DNA of 32,055 nucleotides from Bacteroidales bacterium. Lineage in GTDB: Bacteria > Bacteroidota > Bacteroidia > Bacteroidales > WCHB1-69. Location: NCBI GenBank assembly GCA_028703095.1, contig JAQVNO010000015.1, forward strand, positions 1 through 32,055, given 5' to 3'. Below the pieces are notes generated by a model, which saw only the letters and a list, made by a program, of their open reading frames with translations, was not told where the DNA came from and did no database searches. This document shows, piece by piece, positions 1-8,790 of the stretch. Numbering within the stretch: the stretch's first letter is position 1; every line of letters begins with the position of its first letter. The translations under genes and the position numbers were made by a program.

Positions 1-1
1 C

Positions 2-2011
2 TTATTGCTTTTGAGTGCTTGCTCTTCGAAAAAAAATCAATCGGAAATAAAAAAATCAATCGATAAAATGACTATAGAAACAACAGTAGCCGAAATCATA
101 AAACAAACGTCTTTAAGTAAAGATTTGGTAGAGAGAGGTGTTAAGCAAACCGCCGATTTATGGCAAGAAGTCAACGGCACCAAAGAGGAGTTTAAAGACT
201 TTTGTATAACCCATTTTTGTAAGAATGCAAGTGAAAAGGAAAAACTGTTTGAGCGTTTGTGCAATAATTTCGAAACCATCTACGGTCATAACAACCGTGT
301 TAGTATAGAGATGTTGCGTCCGAGCCATGTGGTAGGTTATGAAAAATTACCTGTCGATGAGATTTTTGCAGCTTATAACGGCTTGGCTCATTTCAGCGAT
401 GATATGTTTGCCAATAAAATAGCCTTTATCATCACCTTGAATTTTCCTTTTTATACCTTGGAAGAAAAAACTCGCTATGCAGACAAATGGAACGACACCG
501 AATGGGGTTACGCCCGTTTGGGAGATGTGTTTACCGCAAGGGTACCTGCTGCCGCTCAACAACAGATAGATCAAGCTACTGCCGCTTCCGACAATTATAT
601 TTCAAATTATAACATTTATATGGGTTCGCTGCTTGATAAGCAACAGCAATCCTTATTTCCGAAAGATATGGTTTTAATAACCCACTGGGGTTTGCGCGAT
701 GAGTTAAAGTCGAACTATGCCGATAAAACCAATGGCTTGGAAAAACAACAAATGATTTATGAAGTCATGAAACACATCATTTATCAAAGCATACCCCAAG
801 ATGTCATCAATAAAGGTGATTTCACTTGGAATCCTTATAGCAATACGTTATATAAAAACGGTAAAGAACAAAAAGCAGTTGCTGAAGGTGATACTCGCTA
901 TCAATTTTTATTGAATAACTTCAAAGCCATGAAAGCCGCTGATCCGTATTATACGTACTTCCCAACTTATATTTCCCGTAAATTCGATCAGGAGTTTGAA
1001 ATATCACAACAAGAAGTAGAAAAGCTTTTTGTAGCCCTTGTGTCATCGCCTCAAGTGAAAGAAGTGGCGGCATTGATTAAACAACGATTGGGACGTGATT
1101 TACAGCCTTACGATATTTGGTACGACGGTTTTAAAAGCCGCAGCGAAATGGATCCGGCGGAACTGGATAAGAAGGTAATGGCCAAGTATCCGACCAAAGA
1201 GGCTTTTGTGGCCGATTTACCACAGATACTGATAAAAATGGGATTTACCAAAGAAAAAGCACAGTTTATTTGTCGGCATGTGGATGTGGATGCCTCGGTG
1301 GGTGCCGGTCATGCCTGGGGCTCGCAAATGAAATCGGACAATGCTCTCTTGCGTACCCGTATCGGTGCCAAAGGCATGGATTATAAAGGATATAATATCG
1401 GCGTACATGAATTCGGACACAATGTGGAACAAACCATTTCTCTGCATTTAGTACCGAATTATTTCCTCAACGGTGTTCCCAATACCGCTTTTACCGAAGC
1501 GCTGGCTTTTGTTTTCCAACAACGCGATTTAGAGCTTTTAGGAATCAGTCAGGGAGATGAAAATGCAAATTATCTGAATACCCTCGATATATTCTGGGGG
1601 TGCTATGAAATCATGGGTGTGTCGCTGGTCGATATGAAAGTATGGCAATGGATGTACGAACATCCCGATGCCACCGCTACGGAACTAAAAGATCAAGTGA
1701 TTGATATTGCAAAAGAAGTGTGGAATACCTATTATGCTCCCGTTTTCGGCATGAAAGACGAACCCATACTTGCCGTGTATTCCCACATGATAGATGCTCC
1801 TTTGTATCTTTCGGCGTATCCGCTCGGTCATTTAATCGATTTTCAATTAGAAGATTATTTCAAAGTGAAAAACAGAGGTGCTGAAATAGAACGCATCTAT
1901 TCCATGGGGAGATTGATTCCGCAATACTGGATGCAAAAAGCTGTCGGGAATACCCTCTCGGTTGATGCTTTACTAAAAGCTACTTCCGAAGCAACGGCGA
2001 AAGTGAAATAA
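2..2011 (+). CDS. Lipoprotein with HEXXH zinc-metallopeptidase motif (gluzincin-like), 5' end outside the window
   Basis: The frame is open from base 2 and reads LLLLSAC (lipobox). HEFGH motif with a downstream NTAFTEALAF Glu candidate ligand. Stop at 2009-2011. Confidence 0.7.
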   Translation, partial: LLLLSACSSKKNQSEIKKSIDKMTIETTVAEIIKQTSLSKDLVERGVKQTADLWQEVNGTKEEFKDFCITHFCKNASEKEKLFERLCNNFETIYGHNNRVSIEMLRPSHVVGYEKLPVDEIFAAYNGLAHFSDDMFANKIAFIITLNFPFYTLEEKTRYADKWNDTEWGYARLGDVFTARVPAAAQQQIDQATAASDNYISNYNIYMGSLLDKQQQSLFPKDMVLITHWGLRDELKSNYADKTNGLEKQQMIYEVMKHIIYQSIPQDVINKGDFTWNPYSNTLYKNGKEQKAVAEGDTRYQFLLNNFKAMKAADPYYTYFPTYISRKFDQEFEISQQEVEKLFVALVSSPQVKEVAALIKQRLGRDLQPYDIWYDGFKSRSEMDPAELDKKVMAKYPTKEAFVADLPQILIKMGFTKEKAQFICRHVDVDASVGAGHAWGSQMKSDNALLRTRIGAKGMDYKGYNIGVHEFGHNVEQTISLHLVPNYFLNGVPNTAFTEALAFVFQQRDLELLGISQGDENANYLNTLDIFWGCYEIMGVSLVDMKVWQWMYEHPDATATELKDQVIDIAKEVWNTYYAPVFGMKDEPILAVYSHMIDAPLYLSAYPLGHLIDFQLEDYFKVKNRGAEIERIYSMGRLIPQYWMQKAVGNTLSVDALLKATSEATAKVK

Positions 2012-2045
2012 TAAAGGTTTCCACCTTCCTAATTGTTGTGTTTTA

Positions 2046-3770
2046 TCAAAACAAAGCAATATACCCAAAGCTGACCACGCCGGTTTTCAAGCGGATGGGG
2101 TTATTCATTTGTCTTCCCAAAGCATAATTCAGGGAGAAGATACCTGCTTTGGTATCGAAAGCAGTTCCCAATCCGAAGCCGAAAGGAAAGTCGTGTAAAT
2201 AGGTTCCTTTGTATTTTTTTTCGTACCATCCTGCATCGAAAAAAGCGTTTATGTATGAGTTTTTGGCAAAAAGGAAACGAATTTCTGTTGTGAACAGAGC
2301 GTAAGAAGATGCATACATGGATTGTTCAATAAATCCGCGTAAGGTATTCGATCCTCCTAAACGAAACAATTCATTTTCAAATAAATTTTTGCCGTGCAAA
2401 TAAGCCCCTTGTAAACGATTCATCCAGGTCCAGCGTCTTTTTATCGGAAGATACAAACTAACATCTGCCATACTTTTAATATGAAAGGTGTTTTGTTCGA
2501 TGTCAGCATACAATTCTTTTGGTATATTGTTGTTGATTATAATATTCCGATTCCCGATGGCGGCTGAGGCTAGAAGAGAATAGCCTTTGCGGGGATTAAA
2601 CACATAATCTAATTTCCGGTAAAATACTTCGAGTCCGTATAAGTGTAAGTCAAAATCAATGTGTTCGGGTAATGCAATGATTTCCAGCAAATGCTTAGTG
2701 GCAATGAGTCGGGTATTGTTGTATTGATAATAGAGTTTGATGTAATTAGTGCCGTGAAAATAGTATTGTAATCCCGGCGAGAAATTTAATTGCAAATAGG
2801 AGGTGTCTGTTTTTTGTAAATGAAAACTAAGGTCTGTTCCAAAACGGGTATAAAACAAATAAGGGAAAGTAAGTTCGATATCGAGGTTTTGAGATAAATT
2901 ATCGGGTGTTTTCCATCGTAAGGAAATGCGTTCTCCCAGGGTCATGGTGTTGTTTAAGAGTAAATTTATATTTCCCGTTATCAAAGTTTTACCCGTTTTA
3001 TCATTCACGGGAACTATCCCAAGAAATCCATCAAATTGATTGGTGTTACGTTTGTTGAGATACACATACAAAGCTGCTTTTTCTTTACTGAAAGATACAC
3101 TGCCGGCTTGTGTTTCTTCAAGGTACGTTAATGATTGTATCAATTCCGGTATTTGCTGTACAGTAGTTTCTTTATACATTTTGCCTTTTTTAATGTCGAA
3201 GTAGGCATACAAAAAACTTTTGGCAATTTTGGCATTGCCCTTTACAATGATACTATCCCAAACAATGTATGGGTTCATAGTTACCGATAGCTTGGCATAT
3301 GTTTTCAACGAGTCTTGTTCAAAGCCTTCAAAGCGAGCAGAAGCAAACGGATAGCCGTTGTTTTCTAAATAGCTTATTGTCGTTTCACAGAAATCGTAAA
3401 CGTCTTGCATGGAAAGTGGAGGAGAAGGAATTTTTAAATTGTTCTTGATAGCTTCGCTCATGCCTTCCACTTTGATGCCCTCTATTAGGAGTGGCTTACC
3501 AAAAAATAAATACGCATGGTAGACGGAAGAATCAAGATGTATACTGTCAATAGAAAAAGATAAATAATGCTGTTGGTGAAAAACAGTAACTATTTTTTGT
3601 AATTCTTTTTCAACGGAATTGTAATCAGTATACTTTTTTTTAGTTTTTATGTTTCGTAAGATACGTTCTGCTTCCGGATTTCTTTCAGAGTAATGAAATT
3701 GCAAGTTGAATTGGGAAAATACTTCCATAGAGAAAAGTAAGTATACAAGAAAAAGAAGATTTTTTTTCAT
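2046..3770 (-). CDS. Outer-membrane BamA/TamA-like (surface antigen D15 / POTRA-containing) beta-barrel protein
   Basis: 574 aa with signal peptide, POTRA-like N-terminus, and C-terminal barrel motif FRLGGSNTLRGF...NAFFDAGWY...GFGLGTAFDTKAGIFSLNYALG. Confidence 0.8.
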   Translation of the reverse strand: MKKNLLFLVYLLFSMEVFSQFNLQFHYSERNPEAERILRNIKTKKKYTDYNSVEKELQKIVTVFHQQHYLSFSIDSIHLDSSVYHAYLFFGKPLLIEGIKVEGMSEAIKNNLKIPSPPLSMQDVYDFCETTISYLENNGYPFASARFEGFEQDSLKTYAKLSVTMNPYIVWDSIIVKGNAKIAKSFLYAYFDIKKGKMYKETTVQQIPELIQSLTYLEETQAGSVSFSKEKAALYVYLNKRNTNQFDGFLGIVPVNDKTGKTLITGNINLLLNNTMTLGERISLRWKTPDNLSQNLDIELTFPYLFYTRFGTDLSFHLQKTDTSYLQLNFSPGLQYYFHGTNYIKLYYQYNNTRLIATKHLLEIIALPEHIDFDLHLYGLEVFYRKLDYVFNPRKGYSLLASAAIGNRNIIINNNIPKELYADIEQNTFHIKSMADVSLYLPIKRRWTWMNRLQGAYLHGKNLFENELFRLGGSNTLRGFIEQSMYASSYALFTTEIRFLFAKNSYINAFFDAGWYEKKYKGTYLHDFPFGFGLGTAFDTKAGIFSLNYALGRQMNNPIRLKTGVVSFGYIALF

Positions 3771-3861
3771 CCCGTTATATCAATGCAATGTACAGACATA
3801 ACGATAGTATCAACTAAATGGTATAATTTAAATGAATATTTAACAGCAAGCTTAGGAATGA

Positions 3862-4674
3862 TTATTCTTGTAACAAGGATTTCATTTTTTTAGCCACCAT
3901 TTCTGTGGCATATTTTGGGCTCAAGCGATAGATAAAGTCTAACATTTTAGCGTCCTTACCTACCAGAATACGGAATTTATCTTTTTCCATTCCATTAATA
4001 ATGATTTCAGCGGCTTTATCGGCAGCTAAAGTTTTCATGCTCGATTTTTCGGCTTGTTTTTCGGCTTCTACTTTGGTTTGCAAACCCGAATTAACGGAGA
4101 TATTGGTTTGGATAGCACCGGGGAAAACAATGCTTACTTTCACCTTGGTATTCATCAACTCGGCATAAAGTCCTTCAGTTAATAGTTTAATGGCTGCTTT
4201 AGAAGCTGCATACATACTTTGTCCGGGAATAGAAATAAATCCTCCCATACTGGAAATATTTACAATATGTGCCTCAGGACGAGTAAGCAAATGGGGGAGC
4301 AAAGCTTTTATCAGGTATAGCGACCCGTAAAAATTTACATCCATAACTCTTTCTATGGCGTTAAAATCTAAATTATTAACACGAATAAAAGGTTGAATGA
4401 TGCCTGCATTGTTGATGATGCCGTCGATGCCTTTGTGTGTTGCAATGATGGTTTCAACAAATGTAAAAACAGCTTCTTTATCGGTGATGTTAAGTACATG
4501 TGTGAATAATTTATCCGCTTTGTTACCAGCTAATTTTTTTGTTTCGATTAATGCCGATTCCTGAATGTCGATGGCAATCACACGGGCATGCTTAGATAAT
4601 AGATGTAATACTAATTCTCTGCCTATTCCGTTACCCCCGCCGGTAACGATGATTATTTTGTCTTTTGCTTTCAT
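3862..4674 (-). CDS. Short-chain dehydrogenase/reductase (SDR) family oxidoreductase
   Basis: TGGGNGIG Rossmann motif, NNAG, SSMGG...YAASKAA (catalytic Tyr/Lys). Confidence 0.9.
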   Translation of the reverse strand: MKAKDKIIIVTGGGNGIGRELVLHLLSKHARVIAIDIQESALIETKKLAGNKADKLFTHVLNITDKEAVFTFVETIIATHKGIDGIINNAGIIQPFIRVNNLDFNAIERVMDVNFYGSLYLIKALLPHLLTRPEAHIVNISSMGGFISIPGQSMYAASKAAIKLLTEGLYAELMNTKVKVSIVFPGAIQTNISVNSGLQTKVEAEKQAEKSSMKTLAADKAAEIIINGMEKDKFRILVGKDAKMLDFIYRLSPKYATEMVAKKMKSLLQE

Positions 4675-4885
4675 TTTTTAATTGTTTTTTCATTGTACAT
4701 TAATAACGAAATATTTTGATAAATATTTTTCTTTAAAAGCTATCAGCTGTCAGCCATGAGCTTTCACTATTTTAGAGCGATGTATCATGTTTAATTCTTA
4801 ATTTTTAATTTCACTCTTAACTCACTACTCGACTGATATATATACGCTTTTTCCCGAAAGAGTATAAAAACCTTCCATTTTCCCG

Positions 4886-4912
4886 AAAAAAGGCGTTTCG
4901 GGAGCCTTTTTT
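4886..4912. terminator. Possible bidirectional intrinsic terminator AAAAAAGGC-gtttcggga-GCCTTTTTT
   Basis: Perfect 9-bp stem with a T6 run. It overlaps an alternative CCCGAAA/TTTCGGG hairpin (4882-4902). Confidence 0.5.
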
Positions 4913-5166
4913 GTGGTATTATAGGGTATTTATAGCAAGTGTTCGATTTCATGCCTGACTTTTTCGATTTATTTTCCCCACTTATAACCCGTTTACAGTG
5001 GTTATATACCCACATAATTACTTTTAAATAGGTATATTTCCCCACTTTTAGATTCCAAATTCAGTAAAAAAGCCTTATTTTCCCTGTTTTTTCACAAAAG
5101 TGAGGCTTATTTTTACGATGAAAACCGTGAAAGCATCCCCGTTTTTGTTCAAAAGCTCCCTTTTTG

Positions 5167-5298
5167 GACGTTCCATGCTCATCTCGGGGAGCTCCCATGC
5201 TCTTTATCATGAGCTCCCATGCTCTTCGTGATGAGCTCCCATGCTCTTGGACATGACTTCCCATCCTCCCGGCAATGAGCTCCCTTCCTCTTTGAGTG
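5167..5298. repeat. Tandem array of six ~22-bp units with consensus core GAGCTCCCATGCTCTT-nnnn-AT
   Basis: Units at 5167-5188, 5189-5210, 5211-5232, 5233-5254, 5255-5276 and 5277-5298. The central three are near identical except for 4 variable bases (tatc, cgtg, ggac). The outer units are degenerate. Confidence 0.85.
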
Positions 5299-5310
5299 TT
5301 TTTTTAGGGC

Positions 5311-5349
5311 AAAAAAAGGAACCGCCGCGGATTGCTCCACGACGGTCCC
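5311..5349 (-). terminator. Intrinsic terminator for the small minus-strand gene
   Basis: Minus strand GGGACCGTCGTGGA-GCAA-TCCGCGGCGGTTCC followed by TTTTTTT. 14-bp stem with three mismatches. Confidence 0.8.
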
Positions 5350-5379
5350 AACTAAAATATTATGTCCTTAATATTTACT

Positions 5380-5499
5380 TTATGGTATTTCTTCAGACGT
5401 AATTTCAAACAATACTTTTTCAACAAGAGGATATGTTGCCTCTTGCAAAGAATAGATTTTGTATGTTTTTCTAATCATTTTTTGAATGTTTTTTTTCAT
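5380..5499 (-). CDS. Small protein, 39 aa (MKKNIQKMIRKTYKIYSLQEATYPLVEKVLFEITSEEIP); not in the supplied ORF track
   Basis: ATG to TAA open frame on the minus strand, with an AT-rich leader and a strong intrinsic terminator 31 bp after the stop. Confidence 0.5.
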   Translation of the reverse strand: MKKNIQKMIRKTYKIYSLQEATYPLVEKVLFEITSEEIP

Positions 5500-5808
5500 A
5501 ATTTTTATTATTTAATCTTATTGTTTTTATTCGTTATTGTATATTCGTTCCGGTCGCCCTCTATATATATAAACAAAAAAGTGTCGCATTTGTAACATCA
5601 AAAAAGCAAGAAAAAGGAGGCTTTTTGTTCAACTCTCTGTTTTAGAGTGAGAATAATTTTATTTTTTTTTCAACAAAACCTATCCCTTTTGCTACGCATT
5701 CACGAATAAAAACAAACATTCGAAGAAAAAACATTCGTACATTCGTGGCAGCCATAAACCCCTTCACTATTTAATCAAAACAAATGGCAATTGCGTTTAA
5801 AAAAGTTA

Positions 5809-5816
5809 TACTTTTG
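5809..5816 (+). promoter_or_regulatory. Bacteroidota-type -7 box TACTTTTG upstream of tRNA-Arg/ftsY
   Basis: Matches the TAnnTTTG consensus, 108 bp upstream of the tRNA. Confidence 0.5.
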
Positions 5817-5923
5817 CATTATCAAAGGGAAAAATATATAAACAGAGGTTTTGGTTAATCGTTTACTCTGATAATCCGAACCGAAAGAAGAATAAGGCAC
5901 AAGGCACTAAATAAAAAGAAATT

Positions 5924-5998
5924 GCCCTCATAGTTCAACGGATAGAACGGAAGTTTCCTAAACTTTAAATCCAAGTTCGATTCTTGGTGGGGGTACCA
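5924..5998 (+). tRNA. tRNA-Arg (anticodon CCT), CCA encoded
   Basis: Acceptor GCCCTCA/TGGGGGT (two G-U), D stem GTTC/GAAC, anticodon stem GAAGT/ACTTT with loop TTCCTAA, T arm CCAAG-TTCGATT-CTTGG, then A-CCA. Confidence 0.9.
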
Positions 5999-6012
5999 AA
6001 AAAAAATATAGT

Positions 6013-6972
6013 ATGGGTCTGTTTACGTTTTTTAATAAAGAGAAAAAACAATCCTTAGATAAAGGCTTAGAAAAAACCAAAGAAGCCTTTTTCTCTCGTT
6101 TATCCAGAGCTCTCGTTGGTAAGAGTACTGTCGATGACGAAGTATTGGATAATTTAGAAGAGTTGTTGGTAAGTTCCGATGTGGGAGTGGAAACGACTTT
6201 GCGTATCATCAAAAGCATAGAAGAAAGGGTAAAGAAAGATAAGTATTTAGGCACGAAGGAATTGAATCGGATATTAAAAGAAGAGATGCTTTTATTGCTT
6301 GCTGAAACGGGAGAGGAGCAGCTGAATCCGTTTGTCTTATCTGAAAACCAATCACGACCTTATGTGATAATGGTAGTGGGAGTGAATGGAGTAGGGAAGA
6401 CGACCACCATAGGGAAATTGGCGTATCAGTTTAAACAACAAGGATATAATGTTGTGTTGGGTGCTGCCGATACCTTTCGTGCTGCGGCAGTAAATCAGTT
6501 AGATATATGGGCAGACCGAGTAGGCGTTCCTATTGTTAAACAAAACATGGGTTCTGACCCTGCATCTGTTGCTTATGATACTTTGAAATCGGCAATATCT
6601 AAAAATGCCGATGTAGTAATTATTGATACTGCCGGACGTTTGCACAACCGCATTAATTTAATGAATGAGTTGACAAAAATCAAACAAGTAATGCATAAAT
6701 TATTGGCAGATGCCCCCCATGAAATACTCTTGGTGTTGGATGCATCAACGGGGCAGAATGCCATTGAGCAAGCCAAACAATTCAGTGCGGCTACCGAAGT
6801 AAACAGCTTGGCACTGACGAAATTGGATGGAACAGCGAAAGGTGGTGTCGTATTGGGAGTTTCTGCCCAATTTCAAATACCGGTGAAATATATTGGCATT
6901 GGGGAAAAAATGGATGACTTGCAAGCATTTGATAGATCTACGTTTATAGATTCCCTCTTTGGCGATAATTAA
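6013..6972 (+). CDS. ftsY: Signal recognition particle receptor FtsY
   Basis: GVNGVGKTTTIGKLA, DTFRAAAVNQL, DTAGRLHN, TKLDGTAKGG motifs of the SRP GTPase family. FtsY-type short N domain. Confidence 0.96.
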   Translation: MGLFTFFNKEKKQSLDKGLEKTKEAFFSRLSRALVGKSTVDDEVLDNLEELLVSSDVGVETTLRIIKSIEERVKKDKYLGTKELNRILKEEMLLLLAETGEEQLNPFVLSENQSRPYVIMVVGVNGVGKTTTIGKLAYQFKQQGYNVVLGAADTFRAAAVNQLDIWADRVGVPIVKQNMGSDPASVAYDTLKSAISKNADVVIIDTAGRLHNRINLMNELTKIKQVMHKLLADAPHEILLVLDASTGQNAIEQAKQFSAATEVNSLALTKLDGTAKGGVVLGVSAQFQIPVKYIGIGEKMDDLQAFDRSTFIDSLFGDN

Positions 6973-6982
6973 GATATAAATA

Positions 6983-7864
6983 ATGCAGATAACCATTGAC
7001 GAAAATTCAGGCTTCTGTTTTGGTGTGGTTAGAGCCATAGAAGCAGCAGAGAAAAATCTTAAAAAAGACAATCAGTTGTATTGTTTGGGCGATATAGTGC
7101 ATAATAATGAGGAAGTGAACCGACTTGCCGATATGGGATTGCAAATTATTACCCATGAAGAATTTGCGGGCTTGCACGATGCCAAAGTATTGATAAGAGC
7201 TCACGGCGAGCCTCCCGAAACCTATGCTATTGCCAAAAAAAATAATATACAATTAATAGACGCTACCTGTGTGGTGGTACTTAAATTACAAAATGATATA
7301 AAAAAAAGTTTTGAAGACAAACAGTTTAAAGATGGACAAATACTTATTTTCGGTAAAACCGGACATGCCGAAGTAGTGGGATTGTTGGGACAAACAACAA
7401 ACAAAGGTATTGTTATTTCTTCCCTGGAAGATATTGATAAGATAGATTATACTAAACCGGCTAAATTATATTCACAAACCACTCAAAGCGTTGAAGAATA
7501 TGAAGTCATTATTCGAGCTATACAAGAAAGGTATGCACAAAAAGGAAATGCGCATATCTTTCGTTTTTATGATACCATTTGTCGTCGGGTGGCAAATAGA
7601 GCGAAAGAAATTGAAAAATTTGCCTCTCTTTTTGATAAAATTATTTTTGTTTCCGGTGAGAAAAGTTCCAACGGTTTATACCTTTTTGATGTATGTAAAA
7701 AAGTAAATCCCAATTCCTATTTTATCTATCGTCAAGAACAATTAGAGAGTATACATTTCAATGAATCCGATACAATAGGTATTTGTGGCGCAACCTCAAC
7801 TCCTATGTGGTTAATGAAAAATATTGCCGAAAGAATCAAAGCTCAAAACGAAGCATCATTGTAA
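6983..7864 (+). CDS. ispH: 4-hydroxy-3-methylbut-2-enyl diphosphate reductase (LytB/IspH)
   Basis: SGFCFGVVRAIEAAE, IRAHGEPPE, DATCVVV, GHAEVVGLLGQ, and conserved Cys in the C-terminal GICGATSTP. Confidence 0.95.
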   Translation: MQITIDENSGFCFGVVRAIEAAEKNLKKDNQLYCLGDIVHNNEEVNRLADMGLQIITHEEFAGLHDAKVLIRAHGEPPETYAIAKKNNIQLIDATCVVVLKLQNDIKKSFEDKQFKDGQILIFGKTGHAEVVGLLGQTTNKGIVISSLEDIDKIDYTKPAKLYSQTTQSVEEYEVIIRAIQERYAQKGNAHIFRFYDTICRRVANRAKEIEKFASLFDKIIFVSGEKSSNGLYLFDVCKKVNPNSYFIYRQEQLESIHFNESDTIGICGATSTPMWLMKNIAERIKAQNEASL

Positions 7865-8000
7865 AAGAACAGCGGCACACCTGTTTTTTAAGTATAGCTC
7901 AAGAAAGCATATAGGATTCTGATAGTAAAACCATTAATGCGTTTATGAGAAAAAAAAATAAAAAATTAAAAAAATCGAAAAATTATAGCAGCATTATTAT

Positions 8001-8008
8001 TATCTTTG
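8001..8008 (+). promoter_or_regulatory. -7 box TATCTTTG upstream of the 8047 gene
   Basis: TAnnTTTG consensus 39 bp before the start codon. Confidence 0.5.
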
Positions 8009-8046
8009 CAGACTGAAATATTAATAGAAAATTAAATATAAAAAAA

Positions 8047-8559
8047 ATGGAAAAGGTAGCTAATTATCGTATTTTACTTGTTTTCTCACTTATTATAATT
8101 GCCATGTTGATTCGTTTATTTCCACATCCTCAGAATTTTACTCCGATTGCTGCTATAGCAATTTTCAGTGGGGCTTTGTTAGGAAAAAAATGGTATGCTT
8201 TTGTGATTCCAATGGTGATTATGTTATTAAGCGATATTGTTATCGGTTTTCATTCTACCATGTGGGCAGTATATCTATCTTTTGCTTTGGTAGTAGTCTT
8301 GGGAATGTTTTTATGTAAAAGACTTCGTTTTACCAATGTATTATTAACAGCTTTACTATCTGCCGTTTTGTTTTTTGTTATAACCAATTTTGCTTGTTTT
8401 TTACACGGGTGGTACGGATATTCTTTTACAGGGCTTATTACCTGTTATACGGCAGCACTGCCCTTTTTCCGGATGGAATTACTTTCTACGCTAATGTATG
8501 CCTTTGCTTTTTGGGGTATTTATGCCTTGGCAAGCAAAAAGCTGTTTGCCTTACGGTAA
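8047..8559 (+). CDS. Small integral membrane protein (DUF6580-like)
   Basis: 170 aa with multiple hydrophobic segments and an N-terminal FPHPQNFTPIAAIAIFSGA motif typical of this uncharacterised family. Confidence 0.65.
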   Translation: MEKVANYRILLVFSLIIIAMLIRLFPHPQNFTPIAAIAIFSGALLGKKWYAFVIPMVIMLLSDIVIGFHSTMWAVYLSFALVVVLGMFLCKRLRFTNVLLTALLSAVLFFVITNFACFLHGWYGYSFTGLITCYTAALPFFRMELLSTLMYAFAFWGIYALASKKLFALR

Positions 8560-8753
8560 ACGATAGAACCATATATTAGTCTGAATTTAAAATACGACTA
8601 ATAGTATAATTTCGGAAAAATAAATCTTATTTTTAAAGTAAATTCTGTCATTCAATCAAAAAAGCATATAGTGAATAATCACTCGATAGTATATTTATTT
8701 GTCTTTTCTTGATAAATAAGAACACAAAAACATGATTTATCTAATTTTTTTAC

Positions 8754-8761
8754 TACCTTTG
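8754..8761 (+). promoter_or_regulatory. -7 box TACCTTTG upstream of the exonuclease gene
   Basis: TAnnTTTG consensus 30 bp before the ATG. Confidence 0.5.
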
Positions 8762-8790
8762 TAATTCAGAAATCTGTAATAATTAAAATA

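Noticed and set aside
5061-5264. 67-aa minus-strand ORF (MGSHVQEHGSSSRRAW...)
   Set aside because: Arises from the 22-bp tandem repeat read through by chance; period is not a codon multiple and there is no family resemblance.
5167-5298. CRISPR array
   Set aside because: Repeat core is ~18 bp and the variable slot only 4 bp; no cas genes in the window.
5362-5595. 77-aa plus-strand ORF
   Set aside because: Antisense to the 39-aa ORF and AT-rich (Phe/Leu/Ile-rich) low-complexity translation.
5840-5885. Possible pseudo-tRNA (GGTTAATC...GATAATCCGAACC) upstream of tRNA-Arg
   Set aside because: Only a 6-of-8 imperfect stem; no acceptor or T arm.
5958-6254. 98-aa minus-strand ORF
   Set aside because: Antisense to ftsY and its start overlaps the tRNA-Arg; a known spurious translation type (ends PPPRIELGFKV from the tRNA).
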